The translations under genes were made by a program, and so were the position numbers. A stretch of DNA of 64,000 nucleotides from Linyphia triangularis (taxonomy: Eukaryota; Arthropoda; Arachnida; Araneae; Linyphiidae), in assembly GCA_963978545.1 (NCBI GenBank), contig OZ021725.1:92350305-92414304 (forward strand), given 5' to 3'. The notes under the pieces are model-generated. The model made no database searches and was not told the DNA's origin. It was given only the letters and a program-made list of their open reading frames with translations. This document shows, piece by piece, positions 1 to 12,721 of the stretch (the first letter of the stretch is position 1; the number at the start of each line of letters is the position of its first letter).

Positions 1-460
1 AACAAAAAGAACCAAATCAATAAAAAATAAGGTTCTTAAAAACAAATCTCTTCCAGATTGTATAATTTCTCTTAAAAGTTGCCAAAATAAGTTGGAGGAG
101 ATCCCCTTGACAAATGTACTTTTTTGACTGTTGTAAATATATCAATAAACTTGTGAATAAAAAATTTCGATTTTTGAAACTATCGTATTAAAAAAATAAA
201 TGCATTCATTTATTTATTAAACTAAACAAAATACTTTCTGCTAGTGGAAATTTATTTGAAGTAAATGTTTCAACAAGACACAGGGTGACAAGAAATAAAC
301 GCCCCAATACGGAAGTATAATATCTCAAAAACCACTGAACTTTCAAAACTTCGCGGCTAAATTACCTAATTTAATGTGCAGAGCATTTTCGTGATTGCTC
401 TGGGATATCCAGATAACACAGGAATAGACATTTACTCTTCCCCTTATTCTCCTAGGATTT
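1..460. other. AT-rich non-coding DNA, no gene seen
   Basis: No coding region, RNA gene or clear repeat boundary is visible. The sequence is AT-rich with scattered A and T runs. Confidence 0.5.
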
Positions 461-532
461 TTTTTTTTCTGTTCCAGAATCAGGAAGTTCCCTTACATTT
501 CCCCGACTTCCAGATTCAGTGGCGACTCTATA
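461..532. repeat. Fragment of family D TIR element
   Basis: The stretch with TTCCAGAATCAGGAAGTTCCC followed by CCCGACTTCCAG and AGTGGCGACTCT matches one terminus of the D family, whose fuller copies lie at 35,060-35,503 and 52,148-52,527. Only one end is present, so this is a truncated relic. Confidence 0.5.
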
Positions 533-1488
533 TTTATGAAAAAAAAACATGAATGACAGAATATTTATGAAAAACATTATAAAAAAAATTGCTGGCTTTA
601 TAAGAATTTTATTAATTTTTACATCTACGAAATAACATTGTTCAAAATACTGGTGGTATTATCTTTTTTGAGAGGAGAAAAAATTAAAACTTAAAAATAT
701 ATAACAGATGAATTCCGCGCGGGTGTATGTGTTTTTGTTTCTATCAATTCCAAACTTTATAGTTGCTGTGATGGAATTTGAAACCTCTGCAATCAGGTAA
801 TAAGGACTGGATGATCTATCTGATATCAACTAAATAAATTTCCCCTGAAGTTTTGAGGCATATACGTAAAACTTTTTATCATCCACAAAACTAATCATGG
901 CAATTTAGGTCAGTAAATGATTACAAATTTCAGAAAAGAAAATTATTATTTTGATAACAGCACACTTTGAGAGACAAATAGCTCAATTTGTTAAATTTCC
1001 TAAGATCTAACTTTAGATCAATCGTTAACAAAGCTAAGTATCAAAATCTTGTTTATGTAGTTTGTACTTTATCAAGTATTTGCGTTGTCCGGTGTGAAGT
1101 ACGCCAAAATTGCCAATTTTTTGAACAATTATCTAATATCCCTGCTAAGTGTACTGGGAAAAAAAATTAGTATATCATGCCAATTACTTTCTGAGAAAAA
1201 GGTACAGGGACTATGTCAAATTAACAATACCGGCATCGAAGGTACTGACACCCCCTAAACTCAGTTTTTAATTATATAGCTAGGTGAAAAGTCTTAAAAT
1301 ATTATTAAGTTAATAAGGACTGGGTGATTCGAATTCCACAAGTGCTTTAAATTAAAAAATGTATCACAACTTAAGGACCAATGTTGTTTCTCCTCAACAA
1401 TAAAATCATAAAATTAAAAGGTAGTTATTGTCTATTTTGGGGTTGGATGGTGTAGCTTAACAGACGTTGACCAAAAAAAGGTTAGTAT
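533..1488. other. Unassigned AT-rich DNA
   Basis: A 60-residue open frame at 988-1170 has no recognisable domain and no supporting context. No RNA gene or repeat boundary is seen. Confidence 0.4.
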
Positions 1489-1740
1489 CAGGGGTGAAAA
1501 ACAGTCAAAGAGCAACAAAAAAAGAGAAATATATACGCAGCGTTTTTTTAAACTACAAAAATAGCTGGATACTATTATGTGTGTACAGAACAGTGATGCA
1601 GCTAAAATTTTTGCTAAACGGGGTGGGGGGCGGGATAGGCAAGTTTTGTCTGAAAAACTCTAAAAAAATAATAATAAAATTGTATAAAAAGGGAAACTTC
1701 TCAGAAACAAAAAGCGGAAATCCGCATAAACGCGGTGAAA
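1489..1740. repeat. Family I interspersed repeat, copy 1
   Basis: The copy begins with CAGGGGTGAAAAACAGTC and ends near a GCGGAAATCCGC mini-hairpin followed by ATAAACGCGG. The same order of blocks (CAGGGRTGAAAAC, then GGATAGGCAAGTTT, TAAAATTGTA, ACTTCTCAGAAA, GCGGAAATYCGC, AAACGCGG) recurs at 11,924-12,175 and 12,722-12,980, and partially at 2,868-2,995. The CAGGG start resembles hAT-type ends, but no clear target duplication is visible. A 106-residue open frame crosses it and is not credible as a gene because the other copies do not keep it. Confidence 0.6.
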
Positions 1741-2867
1741 TTTTGTTCTCTCTAGTTAGTAAAACGAAATTGGAAAATGAAAAATAAAAAAAGTTGTTTA
1801 CACTGAAATTTTTTTTAATTTAGTATTAAGTTTTCTTCATTCAAATGATTGAGATAAGCTACACAATTTTGTTAACAACCGAATTTAAAAAATAAAAAAG
1901 GTACTAGTGTGGGTTCGATATGACAGCATAACATGGATGAAATTTAAAAACTCAGTGGAAAAACGAAATGAGTAACTCAAGTCTGCAACATTGCAAACGC
2001 ACTGCCCCTATGGGAAATTCATATAAATAAATTAAATGACTATCAAATTAATTAATAAAGGCTTGTAAGAAAACGGCTATGACATTGATAAAAAATTACT
2101 GAACGATGGCATCAACAACAGTGTATCATTTGCCTTCAAGACTTCATTGCTTTCCAGACTGCACCAATAGGTTATGTACAACTCTTGAGTGATACAAAAT
2201 AAAAGAATAAAAATTAAATTTCGATGTGTTGCTTTTTAAATGTCTCATTAATTAACATAATGAAACTCACCACCACAGGTTCAGAGTAAATCTATGTTGG
2301 ATCTGAATCCATCTCAAAGCTCACAAATTTTAAATTACTATGTTCGTATTCTTACACTCTTTCCAGCAGTTAAATTGTTAACTTGCTGTTATTGCTACCC
2401 AAGTTCCATTTGAAAAATGTCTTTTCTTTTGAGATATATTTGTAAGCTTTTTACAAATTATTGTATTGGCAAATTGCTGCTATCCGCTAAAAGATTCTAC
2501 AGATTGTGACAGTCGAAACAAATCTTTCATCCCAGCGACTTAATGTCTGAAAATTATATATATATAAAAAAAAAAATCTTCCTAAACTGAACGTATTATT
2601 TGTTTTAACGGACTACTTTTAATGCAATGAATCCACTTCAAGTCCATTTTTCTCCAAACAATACGAGGGAAATGATCCTAGAAAATGTTGAAAAAAATAC
2701 CCAATAGCTTTATATTTACAGCTAACCTTTTTCAGTCAATATGACCAATCCTGACGAAGCATAACAGTCAATTAGTGACCAATACCATTTCAGTCCTAAC
2801 CGAATACCTATCACTTCACCCGGATCGATCGGTATAGGAAATTTTTTTATATATTTAAAAGTGAAAA
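1741..2867. other. Unassigned AT-rich DNA with a short (AT)n run
   Basis: No gene is visible. A short TA dinucleotide run followed by an A-run occurs near 2,556-2,577. Confidence 0.4.
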
Positions 2868-2995
2868 TAATTACGAAAAAAAGGAAAATATACGTTAGAC
2901 TAATAAAGCCCTACAAACACCGCTAAAAAATATTAAAATTGTGGAAAAAACTGAATTTCTCAGTAAAAAAGCGGAAATCCGCGAAAGCGCGGTAT
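2868..2995. repeat. Family I interspersed repeat, copy 2 (partial)
   Basis: It retains the right half of family I: TAAAATTGTGGAAAAAACTG, then TTTCTCAGTAAAAAAGCGG, then AATCCGC and AAAGCGCGG. The CAGGGGTG left end is missing. Confidence 0.5.
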
Positions 2996-2996
2996 T

Positions 2997-3012
2997 TGAG
3001 AGAGAGAGAGAG
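2997..3012. repeat. (GA)n microsatellite
   Basis: About seven perfect GA dinucleotides directly follow the family I copy 2 end. Confidence 0.8.
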
Positions 3013-3850
3013 TAACGCTTAGACAATTTTCGACAAGGTTCCGGAGTACATTTAGCTTCAGAGTATTAACAGACCTTTAGATACCTTAAATTGTATGAAC
3101 AATGCGCTCGCATAAGCCTTATTCAATGAAATGATTAATCTAAAGATTTCTATATCTTAATTCTTAAAAAATTTCATGGTATCTCATCGTTTAGATTTAA
3201 ATTCGAAATGTTTGTTTTAAGTTTTGAAAATGTATTTATTAATATTCAAAAAAGATTAAATGTGGCTCAAGAGACAATTGGTAAAAATCTGTAGGGGGAA
3301 GGGGGGCAATATGTTGTAACTCTTACTTAAACGTAGATCCTTTTTTTTTTCTCTCTCCTTCTAACATAGGCGACTGGCACCGAAATACTCAATTCTTCAG
3401 ATTTGATACGCGACCCTAACAAGGATAGAGAGTAAGCATAAATTGCATGTTAAAAACTAATTTCCGTCTTTTATAAATGGGTTGCGTTGTCTTCCGTGTT
3501 CAAAACAAAACCAAGAAAAGTACCGAGCAAAGAAGTCATGATTTGAGTTATAGGTTTTATAGTGCAGTGATTGATTAGGATATATTTCTTGCCTTTTCGT
3601 CACCTTAAATATATTCACTACAGTATTCAAATTTATCTCCAAAAACTACAAGTTTTTCAAACAGATAAAAGAAAAAGATGTACAAAGTCACATTGGTGGT
3701 ATTTTGAATATCTACACCCACGACACAAACGTGTGGTGGGTGTTACGATTAAAAGGGAAGAAGAAAAAAAGTTGTGGAAAAGAGTGTCGTAGATGATCGG
3801 ATACACTGTGAAACATTAATAATTAACCTTGACAATTGCAGGTTTCGGCC
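3013..3850. other. Unassigned DNA
   Basis: Overlapping short frames on both strands (about 3,457-3,792) lack recognisable domains. No RNA gene or repeat end is seen. Confidence 0.35.
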
Positions 3851-4570
3851 TTAGGGGGGTCCAGTACCGAAATTTCTTCAAAAATCCCAAATTTTTTTCT
3901 GATTTTAAAAAATAGTTCATTCATTCCTGAAGAGAATGATGTTTTTATCTCATTCCTTTGGTGATTAGAATGCCACAAAATTGCCTGTGATTTAAACATC
4001 ACTAATGGGCGTAACACCTTGAAGCGTCTGCTTAAAGTGCGTTTTTCGAGCACTAGTGTTTTTCACAGATGTTGCATATTCAAATCGATATATCTCCAGA
4101 ACCATTAACAATTAACTATTCAAATTTTTGAAGCATTTAATTTATATAGTTTTAAATATTTTGTCTTCACAGAATTTTATTTTTTTAATTCTCTTTTAAA
4201 ATATAACATTTAGCGTAAAAGATAACATAAAAAAAAGCAAAAATTTCAATATTTTAACTTTGAGAATTTTTTTTAATTTTTTTCAATTCACCTATCAAAA
4301 TTCTGTGAAGACCGGATTTCCTTTATATAATTATGTATTACAGAAAACTTTCACTTTGAAAAAAAAAAATTTCTTGACTTATATCAAAATACGCAAACAT
4401 CAATTATGGATTTTTCTTGGAATTTAAAATTTTTTTAAATAACTAAACACAATATTTAAAAAAATATTTTCTTAAAGATATATATATAGTATCTCATACA
4501 TAAAATAAATTTTTGACATAAAAATGTACATAAATAAAGTTTTTTTAATTTTCGGTACCGGACCCCTTAA
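3851..4570. mobile_element. Family E TIR element (about 720 bp, non-coding)
   Basis: The left end reads TTAGGGGGGTCCAGTACCGA. The right end, read as reverse complement, is TTAAGGGGTCCGGTACCGAA. The ends form inverted repeats of about 22 bp with few differences. The interior is AT-rich and carries no transposase, so it looks like a non-autonomous DNA transposon. The terminal TTAA/TTAG could be a target site, but superfamily is not determined. Confidence 0.65.
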
Positions 4571-4634
4571 TCACGAGTGAGAAATTGCAATGTCGAAACC
4601 TTACCAGGTGACGAAGTGTGTATTTTAAACAATT

Positions 4635-5407
4635 AAAGTAGGAATATTAGGGATAATTCCTAAACATTTCAGGGATGATTCTTAATATGACATAAGCTCC
4701 TAACACAGACATATTCTTTTCAAAGCTTGTTTCAATACCGGCAAAAAACTGCTAATTTTTCAAAAAATTGAACGCCAAACAACATTTTAGCAAAATGACA
4801 GATGTACGATTAAAAAATACTATTTTGATAAACATGCTAGTTTAATTAAATCCCCTTTTCTGATCTGGAGCTATGTTGGGTACTTTCAGCGGGGTTTGGA
4901 GGAGGATTTCCGGGTTTTGTAATCCTTGTTATCGAAAAATTTAAGAACAATTTGAAGTATTTCAGGGAGAAATAAAAATTTAAGGAATATTAGAAATTTT
5001 AGTTCGAATGCAACCACTGGATCCTTCGAGATTTATCTTCCCACCTCCTGATGGCTCCGGATTCCGTCGACTAAACCCACCGTTTGATGGGTCCCCAGTT
5101 GAGCCGACTGATTCCATCAAGGGCCGGATAGCTTCTCTTTCCCGATTTGTCACCTCGACGGACAACCTCTACTTTTTAACATAATAACTTATATAATTTA
5201 ACAATTATACTATTTTGACAAACATGCGAATTCAATCAAAATCCAATTTTTCATCTAGATGAATATCTTGTTTTTTTCGCGAGGTTAGGAGGAAAATCGA
5301 TATTTCAATTTTTTTTTTTAGGAATTGTCGAAAAATGTACGTGCAATTTTAGGAATTTTAGGGAAAAGCAAAAAAAAATAAGGAATATTAGGGCGAATGT
5401 GATTGTC
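4635..5407. repeat. Diverged two-copy repeat (family O)
   Basis: Two related stretches lie at about 4,790-5,010 and 5,205-5,400. Both start with CTATTTTGAYAAACATGC and end with TAAGGAATATTAG. Between them is a GC-richer block (4,990-5,165) with a 61-residue open frame on the minus strand that I do not recognise. The second copy ends at the foot of the perfect hairpin at 5,408. Confidence 0.55.
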
Positions 5408-5568
5408 ACCGTAATGTCAGTACTACTTTTCAATCGTGAAGTGCTTTTAAATTATGTCTTAATTGCAATCGACATCGGTAATGTGATCAGCACATTACCG
5501 ATGTCGATTGCAATTAAGACATAATTTAAAAGCACTTCACGATTGAAAAGTAGTACTGACATTACGGT
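5408..5568. repeat. Perfect 78-bp inverted repeat with 5-nt loop
   Basis: The left arm (5,408-5,485) and right arm (5,491-5,568) are exact reverse complements over all 78 positions. They are separated by the loop ATCAG (5,486-5,490). The arms start with ACCGTAATGTCAG and meet at GGTAATGTG. Flanks beyond the arms do not pair. Transcribed from either strand this would give a long, bulge-free hairpin. It could be a hairpin RNA source, a very recent foldback duplication, or a sequencing or assembly foldback artefact. Confidence 0.97.
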
Positions 5569-8011
5569 CCAACTTTTTCAAGCAAATGGGCATTACAAGT
5601 ACGTGATCGAAATCGGATGCTTTTACTCCCAATGAATGCTTCAACTAAGGTTAAATATTTTACCAAAATATACAAGAAATATACAGAAAGATCGCATACA
5701 ACCAATCAATTATAATTTTTTTAACATCTTTTTGAAAATGCATTCTCATTCAACAAAAATCGATCACCGAACAATTGGATTCAAATACTTTCATCGGGTT
5801 AATGGTTTCAATATGAAAGTTACGCGTTGAAATAGGGCAATAAGAAGGGGGGGGGGGGAACCTTTTTCCAACAAATCCCAATCTCAGTGAATAACATCGA
5901 AACCCATTTTATTAATTCGAGATTTATTAACATTTAATTCAAGAACATCTTCGCATGTTTTTCTCGAATCGACATTCAAGATTTCCAACAACAACAATTT
6001 TTTTTTTTTTTACTGGCACTTTATAATTGCAACGAATTGGGAAAGTTTTTCTTAAGAGACATATTTTGACAATACTCTTTTGAAATAATAAAAAAAAAAC
6101 ATTTAAGTGGCTACAAACTCTAGATATAAATATCGACATGAGAATTGTGATTAAATAATCCATTCCAGACACACAAAAAATTATTCTTTTTCCGTAATTT
6201 TTTTTGGGGGGGCCAAACCAACCAAATTTTAAAAACCAAAAGAACCCATTTTTTTATATTTATACATATATTAATAGTAAACAAACATGGCTTGTATGAG
6301 CACAACAAAACTAAGTTCTCAAAAAACACAAATTCACTTTCCAGTGTTATTCGGGGGGGGGGGGGGGAACAAATTGAAACAATAACTTACATCAGAGAAA
6401 GTAAAAACGAGAACCTTATTTAAACCAATGCTATGAACTAAATCACGCTTTACATATTTTTCATATTTACAAATTAAGTTTCCTGGAGCGCACGCAAGTC
6501 TCACCTTACTTACCCGAGAGAAAGCTTCAGCAAAGATGCGTGGCTTTGAAAAAATTAACTAGCATTTTAAAATAATCTTTTAGTACACAAAACCTCCCAT
6601 CTTTTTATATTAAGAATGAAATGTTTTGACTGAAACTATCAATTGTTTACGAAAAGCGTTTATTCTGCAGTATTTAATATTTATAGTCTAGTAGACAACA
6701 AAATGTGTGGTATGTTATGCTCAAAACTTCCCACTAACCAGACAATGCGATTAAAACATTTTTCCAACTTTTGAAGGAGTGCCAACAATTTCTGAACATA
6801 AGTAATATCAATGAATACACCAGGAGAATTAAATTTGCAATAGTGAAGGATAAGAGATGCTTTCGAGTGGACTCTGTATGATGGTAGTGTGAAGATGTTC
6901 AGGTAAAAAGATAGAATTAAGATTATACTTCAGGAGCAGTTGAAAATTGAGGAAGTTGACTGCTTAGAAACTTTTTAGAACAATCTTTTCAAATATTTAA
7001 CGTTTTTAAAAAGCAGCACTTTTCAAATTAGTCATTTTGAATTCAAGAAGCAATTGATGAGAAAAAAATTAAAAGAAAAATAACCCGCCAAATATGCAAA
7101 TAATTATTGCTCATGACAACACTGAAATTCATTTGCTACTTGATAACTTTAATTTCAGAAAGAGATCGTTAAAAAGGAGCAATAGAGAAATTTGAATAAA
7201 AAGAGCTTTTGGAGTTGCTTGGTGCAGAGAATAGGAATGGCAGTAGTATGAACCAATCGGATCATGTGCAACATTCCTGGGTAGCCTTGAGGAAAAGATT
7301 TCTTGGGTATCTTCGTGAAACTGTAACCAGAAGGGGATACAGACCTCCCGTAACGTTATTAAGCACATTTATCAAACATTGACTTATGATGGAACTTTAA
7401 AAACCATGTCTACAAGGAACAACACTCAATAGTAAAAAGCAGATCAAAGAAATTCAAGTAATTGTGATGTTCACTGTCCAGTATTTTGTGTGTATGCTCT
7501 TAAAAGAGAGCTCACATCCAAAAGGAGAAAAACAAATCTAGATAATGTTTCTTAGAAGGATTTTCAACAAAAGGAGGGGGGGGGGGGAGAAAAAAAATTA
7601 AAATAATATATTAGTAGTTCTACTTTTTAACTCTGCTTTTTTTTCCCTACTACTGCTTTATATTTTTAATATTTATTTCGATTATACCTTTTCTCAGCTA
7701 CTACTGGTATAGAAGTGCATTTTATTAGAAGTCAGGACTTCGCAGTGTAAAAAATTTCAACGAAAAACGAATTTTAATATCCCCCCTTCCACCTCTGAGA
7801 ACTAATGATTTTGAGTGAAGAAAATAAATTTTTAATTTCATGCATAAACTATGTCTACCGGTAAGTAGAATATAATTCCGAAAAGAGAATCTTTTAACTG
7901 AAAGGGTAATTTTCTAATTTTTTAACACTTAATCATTATTTTGCGTTACTGCGACGCTTCCATCGAAATGAACCGTAGCTTTCCGCAATGAAATGTTCTT
8001 CACAAGCGTCA
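5569..8011. other. Unassigned DNA with G homopolymers
   Basis: It contains G runs at 5,847-5,858 (12), 6,353-6,367 (15) and near 7,575. Open frames of 60-80 residues on both strands lack recognisable domains. No RNA gene is seen. Confidence 0.4.
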
Positions 8012-9480
8012 ACAAAATTTTAAAATATTGAAGTATATTGATCAATCTCATGTTATAGAACAGGATTCCCACTCAAATTACAGAATGAAAATCAATGACT
8101 TTTAACGACCTAAATAATGTTTTTAAGGACCCTTGAAAAAAAATTTCAGGTATCATGTCTGTATATAATTTTTTAATAAAGTATATTCTGCCAAAAAAGT
8201 TACAAGTTAGTGCATGAATAATGCAAATATGTGGAAGAATTTCGATACGGTGCGGATAAATTGCGGTCACGAGGGATAACAAGTTTGAGTTGCATTCTAA
8301 TAAATTTTGCTGTTGGGCACACAGCATCCGCAAAAATGAAGGACTTTTAAGGAGCTCTAAAGCATTTTCAAAGCCTTGAAAACAAGTTCAAATATATTAA
8401 ACACTTTTAATGACTTTCAATGACCGTGGGAACACTGAAGAAATATGCAGAAAGATTAAATATCGTGAAACACAAGGGTTTTGGAGAAACGTAGTAACTC
8501 TGTTCTCCTAAACAAGATAAAAAAAATCTAAAGCACACTGATCACACTTACGTTGAACTTAAGTTGAAAAAATTTCATGATCGTTTAAGGACAACATTTA
8601 ATATTCTGGTATATTAGAAACTAAAAACTATAAAATTATGATATGAACTAAAAACTACAAACTAAAAAAACTAAAACTAAATCTACAAGCTCTACAAACT
8701 ATAATTATCTTCGTTTATTAGGATTGTAACTTATTAGGATGTATTATGTATCTCACCAACAGTTCCGCGAAACGCTACTAATTAAAATTTTAATTTAAAA
8801 AGTTCATAATATAAAAGTAGTAAATAATTTATAAATCAATGTAGGTCTATAATAATATAACTGTCCGAAATTGTGTCAAAAATAATTTAACTATCTAACA
8901 CTTTATATTTAGTTAAAGTTATAGTTGTGTTTAAAGCGTTTTCAAAGATGAGAAGGAAACTAGGAATACAATATAATTGGATTCTACTAAGCCTCCAATA
9001 TGCGAAAATGGCCAACATTTTATTTTATATCTTTTTGAATAATAATTATTCTTCTCTCTACAGTTACGAAGGTTCCTCTTTGCTCAAGACCTTATTCTAA
9101 CTATCAACATAAAACTGCGTTGAAAAGTGAAATGTTTTGAAAAATTTCTATTAGTTTTAAGTAATCTAGTAGCTCGAAACTCAACCAATTTGCGATTTTG
9201 TTCCGATTATAAAGTAACAAATGGTAAAATCTCAATTTGAGGGGATTATTGTTCATTGCTACTTACAAAGGCCCGTGTTAAGTTTCTGATAAGAGAATTT
9301 AATAATGTCTTAAACTATGAGTGCACATCTCGATTCTTTTTCAAAGGATTCTACATATAAAAATACGAACTCATTCACCTTAAACTTAACATCGTTCGAA
9401 AGGGGAGAAGTCGAATACCTATCAAATAATTTATTGAATTTCTCTATTTATTAACCTTCCCTGTTTCATTATGCGAAATT
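8012..9480. repeat. Tandem segmental duplication J, copy 1 (with MITE)
   Basis: This segment aligns along its length with 9,497-10,570. Shared landmarks in order: TTGAAGYATATTGATCA, TCTCRC-AATAGTTCCGC-AAACGC, CTTTTTGAATAATAA, GTTCCTCTTTGCTCAA, AGTGAAATGTTTTGAAAA, CTCATTCACTT. The copies differ at many positions, so the duplication is old. Copy 1 contains an extra 377-bp MITE (8,061-8,437). Neither copy encodes a protein I can recognise. Confidence 0.75.
8061..8437. mobile_element. Family F hAT-like MITE, copy 1
   Basis: The left end is CAGGATTCCCACTCAAAT. The right end read in reverse is CAGTGTTCCCACGGTCATTG. It is homologous to 25,801-26,125, sharing GAATGAAAATCAATGA, TATATTCTGCCAAAAA and TACAAGTTAG. 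CAG-type ends with TTCCCAC fit hAT-style non-autonomous elements, but I do not see a clean 8-bp duplication here. It sits in copy 1 of a duplication whose copy 2 lacks it. Confidence 0.65.
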
Positions 9481-9496
9481 ATAATATTACCTACGT

Positions 9497-10570
9497 AAAA
9501 GTTTTAAAAATGTTGAAGCATATTGATCATACTTGTCTTATACAATATTAGAAAAGTTTCACCATTTGTATGACGGCACATTATTGAATTTTGGCGACAA
9601 ACTTCATTCAGTCCTGTTAACTTCCAATAATCTACGTTCCATCATGGCGTAAAAATGCTTAGTGACATAAGTCAAACACATTGTGTTTATTTTCCATTCA
9701 TCTTCAAATGAATGCATTTTTCATTGAACATAAAATCAGTTATTTAACTAATTAAGATGTGTTGTGCATCTCGCAAATAGTTCCGCCAAACGCAAGTAAT
9801 TAAAACTTTTTAAATTAAAGTTCATAAAATAATTTTTTTTAATAATTTATAAAACTATGCAGGTCAACACTGATATAACTGCAGGTAATTTTTTCATAAA
9901 TAATTTAATTCTGCTTTATATTTGGTTTAACATTTCAGCGGCTCTGCTAAAAGGAGTTTGAAAAATGAAGAAAAAACTAAAAATACATTACAATTATTTT
10001 TAAGCCCAACTTCAATGAATGGAGAGACAACATTTCGATTTCAATCTTTTTGAATAATAAGTATTCTTTTCGTTCTTCAATTATGAATGTTCCTCTTTGC
10101 TCAAACCATACTTTCATGATCAACAAAAGATTTCGTTGGAAAGTGAAATGTTTTGAAAATTTTCAATTGGTTTATAGTCTTCTAGTAACTCAAAAATCAA
10201 CCAATTTACGATTTCCAGCCGATGACAAAAATAACTGAGTAAAATTGAAAATCTGAGGGTTAGTGTTCGTTATTACTTACACAAACCCATGTTTAAAGTT
10301 TCTAACTTAGAAATAATCAATAATGTCTGCAGAAAAACTTAACCAAACCTTAAGTACATATCTCGACTGTTTTTCAAAGAGACTAGATTCCATAGATAAG
10401 AATAGGGACTCATTCACTTGGTTATCATTTGAAAGGGGATCAAAAAAATTATTATCTTACGAAAATTAATATTAATAATTTGAAAAATTAATATTAATAT
10501 CATTTGAAAGGGAAGGAGTTGAATCCCTATAAAATAATCAGTTGAATTTCAATGTTTTACAAAAATATTC
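9497..10570. repeat. Tandem segmental duplication J, copy 2 (empty site)
   Basis: It aligns with 8,012-9,480 but continues from TTGATCATACTTGTCTTATA into the next shared block without the 377-bp MITE, giving a paralogous empty site. A 62-residue open frame at 10,050-10,238 is not conserved in copy 1, so I do not call it a gene. Confidence 0.75.
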
Positions 10571-10789
10571 TTCCCTCTTTCATTATGGTTTCACCTACTC
10601 AAGCTTTATTCTCAAACCACTATGAAAGTATATTAATTATTTTACTTCGTTAACATCAACCCTCGGATTACAATTGCAGATAATTAAAAATAGTACAATG
10701 TAGGAGTATTTGTGGGAGTCTTTTATGAAGTATTTTACAATGTATTTGTATTGACTGGTTTGAGCATTCAACAGGTACACTGTGTAAAA

Positions 10790-11460
10790 ATTGGAAAATA
10801 TTGACTGCCTGATGGGCTTCTTTACAAAAAATAATACAACGTATAAAAAAAAAGTTAATAAAAATCCTTAATATGCGTTGCCAATTTTTATTTTCATTAA
10901 CCTAGTGCCAACTCTGTTGTCAGTGTGTGCTAGGCGTTGCATCTAATTTTAAATATTTTAAAAACATCTCTATCAGCAAACTAGGAGACAAAATTCATTT
11001 ATTAAAAATGATATATTTTACTTATTCTGATTAAAACAATTTTGGTAACAAGAAAGAGTTTCAGCATTGATCGGTTAAAATTCTTTCACTTACAGCGTTA
11101 CTTACGCAACGCACCATTGAATTGACTGGACAACACTCCATAATAAATTTATGCATTCATGTCCAATTATCTTTCATTTATTTTGGTCAAAATAATTTTG
11201 GCAACAGGAAAAGAGTTTCAACAACGATGGGTTAAATGGGATTTATTAGTATTCGAAACGATTATAGAAACGTGTGTAAAAGCGAACTTTCAGTGAAAGT
11301 GACAGCCCCCAAAACTTCATAGAATGCATTGTCATCGACTTCGAATCTATCTGCCAAGTTTCAACTCGATCAGACGACAGCCAAGTGGGTTAATTATAAT
11401 TCCGAAGATTTGTCCGGTAGCCAGACACAAAACAAAATCGAAGTGAATATAATGGACTTA
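10790..11460. repeat. Family C repeat, copy 1
   Basis: Shared with the copy at 47,480-48,460: ATCTCTATCAGCAAACT, TATTAAAAATGA, GGCAACAGGAAA-GAGTTTCAA, ATCTATCTGCCAAGTTTCA and AAAATCGAAGT. The block between about 11,280 and 11,440 is the most widespread part of the family. An 83-residue open frame (11,329-11,580) lies on it and is not kept in the other copies. Confidence 0.6.
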
Positions 11461-11923
11461 AAAATAGCGTGTGACATGCTAAATGTTTCTAGAGGGCAAA
11501 TATTAAAACTGCCACAATTTAAGCACGCGTTTCATCATGTTATATTAGTTGCACTTAATTTTCCGAAAATAGCTTTTTGAATTCTTAGAATTATTACCCA
11601 TTTGTCAAAAATTAATTTCTTAACTATAAATCAGATGAAAATAATTTAACTTGGGAAGTTAGATAATTATTCACGGTTGATTAAGTTCACTTTTATATTT
11701 TCCTTTTATCCTCTTGTATTCCCACTGCATGCAAAAATATCTTTTATGCAACTTATTCGGATCCAACTATGAAACTCTCTCAATACAGTTTATAAAATTT
11801 AAGTAAATAAAATCGTCATGTAACACAAGACGAAGACTGAAAATAAAATACAAGATTTCCTCCAAACAATACAACTATAGGGCATATTTAACCTACAATA
11901 ACATGTAGTCTTAATTCTAAATA

Positions 11924-12175
11924 CAGGGATGAAAACAGTCAGAAAGTAAAAAAAGGGAAATATACGAGGAATTTTGTCGAACTTAAAAAATAACTGAATA
12001 AGAATATATTTGTGTACTAATGTGAGCACAGAATCACAGTGCACACGGGGGGAGGATAGGCAAGTTTAGTCTTATAAACCCCCATTAAGTCCACATAAAA
12101 TAATAAAATTGTAGAAAACGGAACTTCTCAGAAAGAAAAGCGGAAATTCGCTTAAACGCGGAAGATTTTCACCCT
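11924..12175. mobile_element. Family I repeat, copy 3
   Basis: It starts with CAGGGATGAAAACAGTCAG and ends with GATTTTCACCCTT, whose reverse complement begins AAGGGTGAAAATC. The two ends are therefore short inverted repeats. The GGATAGGCAAGTTTAGTC and GCGGAAATTCGC blocks match copy 1. Confidence 0.65.
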
Positions 12176-12413
12176 TATAAACATCACTTTTGTTAAATGA
12201 GATTTGCTTTCTAAAGATACGAAACAAAACCAAAAAAAAAAACTTTGAAAGGCAACAAGGCTGGTCAAGTCTTCACACCTTCTTAACAAGCCCCCAAAGA
12301 AGAGTAAGTTGAATGCAGCAACTCCTATTACTTAGAAAAAAATCAAAACTACAAGGTTTTACTTTTATACAACAGAGGATCACAGTTTAAGAAAGTTGAT
12401 GGGCAGGGATATT

Positions 12414-12429
12414 TTTTTTTTTTTTTTTA
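12414..12429. repeat. Poly(T) run
   Basis: An uninterrupted T run of about 16 bases. Confidence 0.8.
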
Positions 12430-12721
12430 CCTCTCAATTAAAAAAGAATCCACAATTAAATTTTTAAAACATTTATTAATTTAAAATTTCAAAAACTGCA
12501 AAAATTACTTGTGTTTATTCAAGAGTTCTTAACAGTAATACAGTTTTACAGTAATTTTTAATTTCAATAATACAAACGAACAATTCGCTGTATCACAATT
12601 GAAACTGCGGTTTACGTTGTCAAACTTCAAAAACTAAGTTAAAACGCTCAAAAAAATAACACTAATTCCACCAAAATTTTGTTTACGACTCAACAGTTTT
12701 GAGAATCGCCGCCGAGTTAAA

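Noticed and set aside
1467..1787. 106-residue open frame as a gene
   Set aside because: It overlaps family I repeat copy 1; other copies break the frame.
5408..5568. Canonical microRNA precursor
   Set aside because: A 78-bp perfect stem is longer and more perfect than typical animal pre-miRNAs; no evidence of a mature arm.
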